Assembly: GCA_009746045.1 (NCBI GenBank)
Contig: RPFO01001475.1
Location: 1-28,094 of the forward strand
Direction: 5' to 3'
Length of the DNA: 28,094 nt
DNA from: Mesostigma viride
Lineage: Eukaryota; Streptophyta; Mesostigmatophyceae; Mesostigmatales; Mesostigmataceae
The notes under the pieces are model-generated. The model saw nothing but the letters and a program-made list of their open reading frames with translations, was not told the DNA's origin and ran no database searches. Positions 1-8,210 of this stretch are shown in pieces (position 1 is the first letter of the stretch; every line of letters starts with the position of its first letter). A program made the translations under genes and the position numbers.

Positions 1-792
1 TTAGAGTTAGGTTAGTTCGATTACGCGCTCCTTCCACTCCACCCATCCATCAAGGAATATGTGCTACATGATTCCCAACGGAGGCATGTTATAATTATAA
101 TTTAATTGATAGCTTAGAGTTAGCTTAGTTCGAATACTGGGCGCCCCACATCTACTGCTCCAATTTTGGTACTTTTGAAATTCCATGCCTGGAGCGCAAA
201 GTTTGCAATATATGTGCCGTTTGTAGCTCTAGCTCTATAATAACCTGACCAACCCCGCATTCCTCAAAGTACTTAGCACTTGTTGCCTATTCTCATTATG
301 CGAATCACATGATTAGGATGTGCTTCATGATTGCTATTGCTCGAGATTCAATTAAGAATGATTGACATCAATAAATGATGAACCAAATAAACCAAATTAG
401 GCCACTTGACAAGTTCATGATCCATTTAAATTGTACAATTAAGCGATTAATTAATTCATAAATCATACATTACATGGGATACCCCCGTCGACGAGCTAGT
501 GGTACGTACAATGAAACATTTGAGTTTGTAACATGTCTCCATGGATATATACATGTATGCTGGACCTCGCGCATCTCAGCCCTCTAAGAAATGTTATTTG
601 AACTCAGGTCTAGATCTAAATATATACATGATCTGGATAATATTATACACTTCCTTAAAAGAGCATGAATCGAGCTTTACAATTCAGGACAAGGAACTCG
701 TTTGCAAATCACGGCTGAAAGGCAAGTGCTCACAACGAAGCACGTGCTCTCAAGGCTGTCCACCTCGTCCAACCAAGCCCGGGCGAGCTGGC
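1..792. other. AT-rich non-coding flank with a 24-bp direct repeat
   Basis: I see no gene here. The first ~700 bases are AT-rich with short open frames only. A 24-bp direct repeat with three mismatches is present at 1-24 and 114-137 (TTAGAGTTAG-GTTAGTTCGA type), 113 bp apart, so a longer repeat may continue to the left of the window. From about 700 the GC content rises towards the 3' end of the minus-strand gene that stops at 793. A plus-strand open frame at 541-1134 overlaps that gene's last exon and is best read as its shadow. No terminal inverted repeat that would end the neighbouring transposon is evident by eye. Confidence 0.5.
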
Positions 793-3700
793 CTACTCAA
801 CAGGTCTCTTCTTGGCCAAGTTCGTGAGCCGTTTCTCGACGTCTGTCGGAATGGTCAAGATGGCCTGGCGATTGTTAGCTGGGTTGACAACAATGGTGTG
901 TTCGAACCCCGCGTCCATGCACAGGTAGCAATTGACCAAGTTTGGCTGTTCAGCTTGCGCATCGGCGTCCATTTTGAACATCGTCGCCATACCCGGAAAT
1001 CTGTCCCAGTAGCGCACCCCCACCACCCATTGTCCCTTACGGAACAACTCCCTATCGACCTTGCCGTTTCTGTCGGCCACTCGCCTCACGAAAGTAGCGG
1101 CCACCTGATAAGGCTCCTGCAAGACTTCCGCTAGCCAATATGGATGATCTGGATCGTGGGACTCATCACCAGAGTAGGACTCGACGGCAAAAATGTCTCG
1201 CAGCTTCAGTCTCCTTCCCATCATCGTCCTCTCTGCCTGTAGTCTGTTCAGTCGCGTCCCTGCGTGCCCCCCTTGTCCGTTTGGGTTCCTTTGCACTGGC
1301 TCCCCCAGTTTGTGGAGCTTCATCCGAGCACCTCCCACATTCCAGCCGTCCATGTCGGTCCACTCCTTTCGACAATCCCACCACCTTTCCTCGGCGCACG
1401 CACCGCCACAATAGCAGGAATACTGGCGCAGCATTAAGCGCGTCACATTCGACTTGTCCATGCGCCACCAGTGCGCCTTCTTCACTCCTTTGATTTCGCC
1501 GCGCCCTGGGCTGTAAGGAAGCACCTGCGCGTCGAAGACAAGATTTGCACAAGGGAAAGTTGAAGTTACGAGACCATCGAGCTAGTTGTGTTTTATTAAG
1601 CACTCCTGATCGCCAGGACTCCAAGAACGCCCTAGAAACGACGGCCGGCGTAACTATTCCCTGAACGAGGACTGTACACTTAATTACCTCGGGGAACTCG
1701 AAGAAGTTACGCCTGGTCGTTGTGGTCCCGCCCACCGCCCCCGACGCCAGATTCTCCACCAACTGGGCGGCCGTCTGTTTGTCCTGGTTCTCTTCCCTGA
1801 TGTGCCACCTCCTCAACATGCACTTCACAGTCCCACCAGCTCCATCCACCTCCCCCTTTCCGTGCTGCTCCCCAAAGTAATTCCACTCAAATGACTCCAG
1901 GTGCGGATCCTCCGTCAGCAGCCGGGCCACTTCCGCGATCACATTCCTTGACTTGAACTGCATGGAGCAATTGTCCGACCACCCAATGAAGCGCTTCACC
2001 TCTACCCCTTCTGACCGTAGTGTCGCCAGGATTTTGAGGATAGCAAAACGGAGGGCCCGCCCGTCCCTTTTCATTCCGCCCTGTCCGATGAAGTGAAACT
2101 CCCTTCTCACGACCTTTCCCGACGCTGGATCCAAGTAGCGCACGATCCAGGGCATAAGGACGAATGTGACTGGATGCCAATACTGTGCTTGGAGATTGTG
2201 ATAGGTGTAAGACTGGTAGTTCTCGGCGTAATCTGTGTGGCATACAAGGTCCCCCACCCGCATCCTTGAGAGACATTCCTTGGAGGCGTCCGCTTGCCAC
2301 CACGCGTTGAAGCAATGCTGGATGAAGTCCGGCCACTTGTCCACAATTGCCTCCTTTAGCTCCGTTGGTGTGGACTTGACGTCGACTTGCGTCAATCGCT
2401 GCCCACCAGCCTTTGCGATCTCGTCACAGTCGTCCTGCATATGCGCAGTGTGCACATACAGAAAAGACATCAACTTCGACCCACCAATGACCTGTAGAAA
2501 GAAAAAAGACAGGACCTCAGGAAAAATTGAAAAAGAAACGCCTTGGGGCGCAACCACTCCACTAAAAATTACCTCTGGCCCAAGAACTTCAGGAAACATT
2601 GCAAAAGAAACGCCTTGGGGCGCAACCACTCCACTAAAAATTACCTCTGGCCCAAGAACCGCACCCGGCGGCACATCCTGCATCTCGTATCTGGTCCATG
2701 AAATCAGGTGGTTGGAAGCCTCCTCCCGTTCGCATAACATGAAGTTCCGAATTCCACACTTGGGAGCCAGGCAAGTGCCCAACACACAAGCCTTACGCCG
2801 GATCGAGCAAACCCCCAACTCCTCGCCCAGGTCATGATCGGGCACCCCTTCCTCGTCGTCCAGCACCCTCCCATGCATGGGCAGATCCTCAAGTTCGCCC
2901 TGAAAAGGCTGAACCTGCGGCCGCGACGACCCCACAGACGACCTCGAACCTCCCCCCTCCCTCATCCCCTCCACCTCACAAGTAAACTTGTTCACCCACT
3001 CTGTCGTGTGAGTGGCTTTGAAAATGGAACATGTGGGCACGGACGACCCCACGTCGAGCTGGCTACCATGATCGCACGCGTGGCATTCAGGTCCGCACTC
3101 GCATCTGGCATGAAAAGTTGCACGAAATTTGGCCAACCCCCCAACCATGGACTGCATGGTAGTGTGGTGCTGGCATGCGCACAAGTTCCGCATTTTCCAC
3201 CGCCCCTTGACGCATGCGGGCATATGCTTGCAAAAAGTAGTGTATCCCACATGAACTGTGCTCTTCTGATTCGTGCGTAGCATTGACATCCCTGCCTCCG
3301 TCTCCAAAATCACCTGATTTCCCCCCCTCACACCCTCCTCTCCCTCCCCCCCCCCCCCTCCCTACTGTCCATCCGCCGCGGTGGCTTCAACTCCGGATGG
3401 CGGGAAATGAACACTTCGTAAATCTTCGACTTGGAGACAGTATAGTAGCGCGCACCCTCCGAAAACGCTAGTGTATGTTTGTAATCCTTTCTGGTCCATT
3501 CACAATGAACATCCTTCATGTTCGGAGACGCCCGCGTCAAGTTATCATCCCTCCAGCACGCTTGTATCAGGGCAATGACTTCCGTCGGAAGCTCGTCTTT
3601 CCTCCTCCTCCTCTCTGGCGCACTCATCAAAAGGTCGTCCTCCCCTTCTTCCATTCCATCCCTGTGACCCCGAACAGTTGCGACAAAGCGCCTGTCAATC

Positions 3701-4143
3701 CCGAACGCGCGCTCCACAATCCTGTCCGGGACGCCCTCCATTGCCTTCGTAACAAGTCCACACAAGGCCCACCTAAGCCCACGATCCTTCTCAGATGTTC
3801 CCAAGTCGCCAAAAGCCTTCTTGATGTTATCCCGAAGAGATTCCGCCCAATTTTCAGGAAGCCCGCCGTCACAGTTCTTCCTCTTCTTAATGCCGTTGCT
3901 CTCCGCCACCATGGCATTTAGTCTTGAAGCTGCGCAAGACAGAACCTCCGCGCTCATCTCTGGCGTCCTGTGGTTGTTTGCTTTCACGCGTTCCGCCATG
4001 ATAGGAAAGATGTCATTGGCAATTTTGTACCCCTTGTTCTCGATGTACTTGTCGCTCCAGAGACCGCGAAGTGCAGGCTCCCGGTCGTCATTGGACAAGG
4101 GACGCGAACCGTCGGAAACGGCCCCCCGCCCCGATCGCGCCAT
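793..4143 (-). CDS. Transposase-like protein with RNase H/DDE-type core, spliced, frame interrupted
   Basis: The gene reads right to left. Exon 1 starts at the first in-frame ATG (4143-4141; the frame is open further upstream but without ATG) and includes a basic, helix-rich N-terminal region ending ...YEVFISRHPELK. The next segment (about 3313 or 3358 to 2645) continues VGYTTFCKHMP and has Cys/His-rich stretches (NLCACQHH, CECGPECHACDHG), probably zinc-binding. Exon 3 (2491-1688) carries the core: HTDYAENY (Asp codon 2233-2231), WSDNCSMQFKSRN (Asp codon 1975-1973) and FGEQHGKGEVDGAGG (Asp codon 1846-1844). These look like the spaced acidic residues of an RNase H-fold DDE/D transposase. Exon 4 (1524-793, stop TAG) has a Cys cluster (SCYCGGACAEERWWDC) and a C-terminal part with YWLAEV and KGQWVVGVRYWDRFPG. 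The spliced product would be about 1000 residues. I recognise the order N-terminal region, Cys/His, DDE-like, Cys tail from uncharacterised eukaryotic transposon proteins but cannot name the superfamily. The frame breaks at the 13-C tract, so this is either a pseudogene or a sequence error. Exons and motifs are visible; catalysis is inferred. Confidence 0.6.
1525..1687 (-). other. Predicted intron of the transposase-like gene (163 nt)
   Basis: The donor reads GAG|GTAATTA (GT at 1687-1686) and the acceptor GCGCAG|GTGCTT (AG at 1526-1525). Joining exon ...FFEFPE to VLPYSPGRGEIKG keeps phase 0 and joins the core exon to the Cys-rich tail. If unspliced, the frame runs on into a lysine/arginine-rich, low-complexity tail unlike the rest of the protein. 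The intron holds one AACGACGGCCGGCGTAACT motif (1637-1655), also found in the tandem repeats upstream of the gene. Confidence 0.75.
2492..2644 (-). other. Predicted intron with duplicated donor site (153 or 81 nt)
   Basis: The acceptor is a T-rich tract followed by CTACAG (AG at 2493-2492), and the next exon begins VIGGSKLMSF. Two identical donors, CCAGAG|GTAATTTTTAG, are available: GT at 2644-2643 (153-nt intron) and GT at 2572-2571 (81-nt intron). All three junctions are phase 0. Using the upstream donor gives ...GAVLGPE-VIGGSK; using the downstream one adds 24 residues. The intron happens to be open in frame, so an unspliced reading would show a 24-residue repeat that is probably not in the protein. 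Confidence 0.72.
2516..2659 (-). repeat. 72-bp tandem duplication spanning an exon/intron boundary
   Basis: The two copies are 2516-2587 and 2588-2659, differing at only a few bases. Each contains the exon end (LGPE) and the 5' splice site GAG|GTAATT. The period of 72 is a multiple of three, so the frame is preserved. In unspliced translation this shows as two copies of VIFSGVVAPQGVSF. Confidence 0.9.
3321..3366 (-). other. Poly-C tract where two coding frames meet
   Basis: Runs of 7 C (3321-3327) and 13 C (3346-3358) lie between the two parts of the transposase-like gene. On the minus strand the upstream frame (from 4143) stays open through the 13-C run and stops at TGA 3330-3328. The downstream frame is open from just below the TAG at 3364-3362. 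Both frames are therefore open across the run, and one extra C or two fewer would join them. A short G-rich intron is another possibility: donor GT 3365-3364 with acceptor AG 3293-3292 is phase-compatible (74 nt). Confidence 0.75.
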
Positions 4144-4280
4144 CAGACTTTGGTCAGACGGCAGCTGATTTTTTTCGCCTCTTAATCCCGCGGCACCGAA
4201 AGCCCTGAGGATGAGTAATGATAAATAATCACCATTAAAGACACGACGAAAACGATGGGCATCAAACAAGAACGACAAGC
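4144..4280. other. Upstream flank of the transposase-like gene
   Basis: This is the presumed 5' leader or promoter side of the minus-strand gene. The reading frame stays open without an ATG to 4278, so translation probably begins at 4143. I see no clear TATA box or splice site. Confidence 0.35.
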
Positions 4281-4850
4281 GTCATTAATAACGCCGGCCG
4301 GCGCAACTGGATACATGTAAACCATACAAAAGTGATTTTATGAAACACATACAGTTTGTCATTAATAACGACGGCCGGCGTAACTCGGGCGCAATTAAAA
4401 ACCATTAAGAAGCAACTCAGGATATGCAGGCAGAAATCCTTCAGGTGTAAAAAAGATGTACAAACACACTTTTGGTAATGGGGCCTGATTGCGCAACTGC
4501 AAGATACCATTGGAAACGCCGGCCGGCGCAACTGGATGCATGTACATAAACCATACAAAAGTGATTTGCACAAAACCCCTACAATTTGTCATGAGTAACG
4601 ACGGCCGGCGTAACTCGGTTGCATTTGAAAACCACAAAGAAGCAACTCAGGTAGTGAAGGCGGAAATCCCAGAGGTGATAAAATGTTTACCAACACAAAA
4701 TGTTGATAAGCGTGCAAGCTTTTGCAAGTGCGCGCAAGATACCATTGGAAACGCCGGCCGGCGCAACTGGAACACCAAAACAAAAAACTTGATTTGCACG
4801 AAACCCATTCAGTTCGTCATGGATAACGACGGCCGGCGCAACTTCATGGC
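4281..4850. repeat. ~230-bp tandem repeat with paired GGCCGGC motifs
   Basis: About 2.5 units are present. Each unit holds two related motifs. The first, AACGCCGGCCGGCGCAACT, lies at 4290-4308, 4515-4533 and 4750-4768 and contains the perfect 12-bp palindrome CGCCGGCCGGCG. The second, AACGACGGCCGGCGTAACT (last copy GCAACT), lies at 4367-4385, 4597-4615 and 4825-4843. Within a unit the two motifs are 75-82 bp apart; like motifs recur every 225-235 bp. The surroundings are AT-rich, so the motifs stand out as isolated CpG-rich sites. They lie just upstream of the transposase-like gene, where subterminal transposase-binding repeats or promoter elements could sit. That role is inference. Confidence 0.85.
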
Positions 4851-5144
4851 ACTCACCACTTTCACCAAATGCCATGTCGCCATTATATTGAGGAAAGCGA
4901 AGTATGCCCACTTGAAGCTGTGGTCTGCAGAACATTGACACAAAATATGCATGGTATTTCAAGCAATGAATGCTATGTGTCAGGCATCAATGTCTTTATT
5001 GTATCCAAATGTGGTTAGGACGGAGGTTTACATTGGTTGCTATTTTAAGACAATGGCGTATAACCAAACATTGCACACACTCAAGAGTGTACTTATGCTG
5101 AACTGGAAAGGAACATTAAACCCCAATAAGGTAGATATTTTTCT
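4851..5144. other. Non-coding spacer
   Basis: The sequence is AT-rich and lacks a supported gene. The open frames here are short and show no recognisable motif. Confidence 0.5.
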
Positions 5145-5303
5145 TTTACATTTTAATTTTTTATATACTACTTTATATAATATTATATTATATTATATTA
5201 TATTATGCTATATTATGTTATATGAAATAACATTAAAATTAACATAAAATTAAAATTATATATTAATTATAGTATATTATATAATTTATATTATATATTA
5301 TAT
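5145..5303. repeat. AT-rich microsatellite, (ATATT)n-like
   Basis: The tract is almost pure A/T with repeated TATTA units, clearest at about 5170-5220, then degenerating into mixed TTAATTA/TATAT runs to about 5300. Confidence 0.85.
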
Positions 5304-6860
5304 TCACGATGCTCTGTGTATTAATGACATATCAGACACACCTACATCACATCGCCTTGATGTTTCCGTTGTATGGGTCCGGTCGGGCGTTGGTAGCTGG
5401 TCGACAACAATTCTACATTTCCTAAAAAAAAATGCGACCGTGCCTACATTCGAAGGCGCGCTGTGGCTGACCTGAACTATCGGTGAACACCTCGGCGTCA
5501 CTTGACCGGCCTAGGTTGACATTTCGGCAGAGTAACGCTGCTTAAAGGATCCTTGCGTAGTTCGCGCGATTTGGCTCTTTATATATGTTTTTGGAGACGA
5601 CGAGCAAGCATCCGATTGGTCAGCCAATTCCTGTCCAGTCCTCGGACAGTGTCCAATCCGGTGCTTGGGATCCAGAAAACGTGCTCGAGCCTGGCCACTC
5701 TGTCGCGGGCGCCGCGCTAGTGGCGTCGCGCCCAAACCTGACCAGGCCATAGGAAAGGGCGGGGGCGAATGCAAGAATTATTGTTATATCCTGACCTGTC
5801 CTGGGGAAGGTCCGGGGCGAATGCAAGAATTAATATACCTGCGTATGCAACCAACACGGCCGATCCACATACATAATCCGACTGAGCTGGACGGTACGGA
5901 CCAAATTTCGGTGCAAATTGAGGCCCAAAAGCTATGTCGGCATGGTGCGCGCACCCCTTGCGGTAGGGGCCATGGCGACTGCCTTTAGACGAAACGTGAC
6001 AAATCTGGCACGCGGAAAGCAGAAATGCTCGATTGTTGGAGAAAATTAGTTACTGATTCTAATTTATGGCGGGATGGTTGCGATCTATAATGTCGCGGGC
6101 TTTTTTTCTTTGCCATCGGCAGGGGGGGTCCGGCCTGAATTTCTGTCGGGATGAATAAAGTATATTGGATGCCTGCCGGGTTGATTGTCGATTGTTGCCA
6201 GTTTTGATGGTCGTAAGGAAAGCTAGTTTAATGATGTTTCTAAAGCCGTAAAAATTCCCGCTGCTATCTTTACCTTTCCCGTCATTTTGCGGTAAGATAA
6301 CATTAGCCCTGCGCGATGCGTACTGCCCAACCACTCCATGAAAGGGTGGACTTTCTTGTGCGCCTGGGCACGAATAAATGCCCGTTATGGTACGTTCTTG
6401 TGTTAAACGTCTTAAGCTTGCGTTTTCCTGCTTTCTTACCTCGTTGAGCGTAAGCTTTTTGCCTTCTTTCCGGCCAGATGCAGCCAGAAAGTTGCGGGTC
6501 CTGGCGCTGCATCGCTGGATTCCTGGGTGTCTTTTAGCTAGTTAATCGTCTGTGACGTGGCTGGCTTTCTGCAGCGCGTGGCCCGCAACCTGTCGGGAAG
6601 GTGTAATGCTTTTATTTCCATGCTTCTCTGAAATTTCTTTTGCTTTATAGACAGTTGTGTTCGAGGAAATTCACGCGGTCTTCCTAAGCAGCGGCATCAT
6701 TTTCCCCAGACACTGACGAGCTGGCACCTGTCTCCTAAAGAGAGCGGCTCGTGCTTGTTAGAAAGGAGGCAGTGTGCATTTTGCGGGACACAATGCTTTG
6801 GTGGCACATGCGTCAGGTAGGCTGTTCCAATGGTCTCTTCACCTTTCCCACTGAGTAAAT
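5304..6860. other. Gene-less region with scattered inverted repeats
   Basis: The base composition is mixed and no open frame over 110 codons or recognisable protein is present. A 19-bp direct repeat, GGGGCGAATGCAAGAATTA, occurs at 5762-5780 and 5814-5832. Small hairpins include CTTAC-CTC-GTT-GAG-C-GTAAG (6435-6454) and ATGCAG...CTGCAT with an inner CCAG...CTGG (6478-6512). I found no tRNA, rRNA or known ncRNA signature. Confidence 0.45.
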
Positions 6861-7130
6861 GTTAGCATTTGTCATGCTAACCAGAGCAGCTAGCCACAGG
6901 TTGGCTGGATAAAAAGTCAGCTTATTTTCTCTTTATATACTGCGTGTGTGGTCCTCCACGTGTCCGGCTTGTTGGGCATTTTGGAAGAGGGTTTATAATG
7001 TGTTGTTGGGTGGAACAACTTGGTTGTTGGCACAAAATCACACATTATTAGCCTGAGATAGGCATGACATATGCTGCTCAGGCGTGTCGTCCTACCAGCC
7101 TTGTTGTTAAGGGTAGACTCACAAGGCTGG
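6861..7130. other. Cluster of five hairpins upstream of the minisatellite
   Basis: Inverted repeats in order: GTTAGCAT/ATGCTAAC with loop TTGTC (6861-6881); AGCCA/TGGCT with loop CAGGT (6892-6906); ATAATGTGT/ACACATTAT (6995-7003 and 7040-7048), which encloses GTTGTT/AACAAC; GCCTGAG/CTCAGGC (7051-7057 and 7077-7083); CCAGCCTTG/CAAGGCTGG (7095-7103 and 7122-7130). All arms listed pair perfectly. No gene is seen. The function is unknown; a structured transcript or remnant of a mobile element is possible. Confidence 0.55.
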
Positions 7131-7160
7131 CTGTGCCGATGGAGGGGTGGGGCGTGCTAG

Positions 7161-7928
7161 CCCCCCCCACACCCACGCATGCATGCTAGCCCACCCCCAC
7201 ACCCACGCATGCATGCTAGCCCCGGCCCCGGCCCCCCCACACCCACGCATGCATGCTAGCCCCCCCCCACACCCACGCATGCATGCTAGCCCACACTCAC
7301 ACCCACGCATGCATGCTAGCCCACCCCCACACCCACGCATGCATGCTAGCCCCCCCACACACCCACGCATGCATGCCAGCCCCCCCACACACCCACGCAT
7401 GCATGACCGCCCCCCCCACACCCACGCATGCATGCTAGCCCACCCCCACACCCACGCATGCATGCTAGCCCCCCCACACACCCACGCATGGATGCCAGCC
7501 CCCACACACACCCACGCATGCATGACAGCCCCCCCACACACCCACGCATGCATGCTAGCCCCCCACACACACCCACGCATGCATGCCAGCCCCCATACAC
7601 ACCCACGCATGCATGCCAGCCCCCCCCCACACTTACGCATGCATGCTAGCCCCCCACACACACCCACGCATGCATGCCAGCCCCCCCCACACCCACGCAT
7701 GCATGCCAGCCCCCCCCCACACTTACGCATGCATGCTAGCCCCCCACACACACCCACGCATGCATGCCAGCCCCCCCCCACACCCACGCATGCAGGCTAG
7801 CCCAACCCCACACCCACGCATGCATGCCAGCCCACCCCCACACCCACACGTGCATGCCAGCCCACCCCCACACCCACGCATGCATGCCAGCCCACCCCCA
7901 CACCCACGCGTGCATGCCAGCCCACCCC
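7161..7928. repeat. 30-bp minisatellite, ~25 copies, GCATGCATGC core
   Basis: The unit is a C-rich run, then CACACCCACGCATGCATG and CTAGCC or CCAGCC. Nearly all units are 30 bp. One is 40 bp (7221-7260) with a CCCGGCCCCGG insertion. Variants include CACTTACGC (7621 and 7711 units), GGATGCC and CGTGCATG. A 90-bp block is duplicated (7621-7710 and 7711-7800), evidence of recent slippage or unequal exchange. Because the unit is a multiple of three, several frames stay open, giving Pro/His/Thr/Ala/Cys/Met repeats on one strand and Gly/Trp/His/Ala/Cys/Met on the other. I regard these as non-coding. GCATGCATGC is self-complementary and alternates purine and pyrimidine. Confidence 0.95.
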
Positions 7929-8210
7929 TAGCTTGAGCGTGCTTGTAAAGTTTTTGCATGGTTTATTAAAATGAGTGGAATATGTATTTATTGCATTAAA
8001 TGTTAATTTTATTGATCATGAATGAAAATGGTCAACATTGCCGAAGTGCCCCTAAATTGCTCAATATTGTGTGCTCAAGAATTCAATGAGGATTGTCATC
8101 ATGGAAACCCGCACAAATTCACGATTCCGGGCATGCATGTGAAAGTATCAAGAACAATTTTCAATTAAGAATGGTATCTCATTGTTCCATGAATCAATAT
8201 GACTCCATGT
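7929..8210. other. Spacer between minisatellite and satellite
   Basis: This is unique, AT-rich sequence without a gene or recognisable site. The first satellite monomer begins at about 8211 with CCATGTACGTAGACAAGCC. Confidence 0.55.

Noticed and set aside
1-137. TTAGAGTTAGGTTAG resembling a telomere repeat or a pol III B box (GTTCGATTAC)
   Set aside because: There are only two imperfect copies 113 bp apart, no telomeric unit array, and no matching A box or tRNA fold.
541-1134. 197-codon plus-strand open frame
   Set aside because: It overlaps the last exon of the better supported minus-strand gene and shows no recognisable protein.
1166-3331. A single uninterrupted 721-codon protein starting at GTG
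   Set aside because: GTG is an unlikely start here, the frame includes two predicted introns, and the protein motifs continue upstream of it into the 3328-4143 segment.
7119-7959. Long open frames on both strands rich in His/Pro/Ala/Cys
   Set aside because: A 30-bp unit without stops opens several frames at once on both strands; there is no domain, start context or codon signal.
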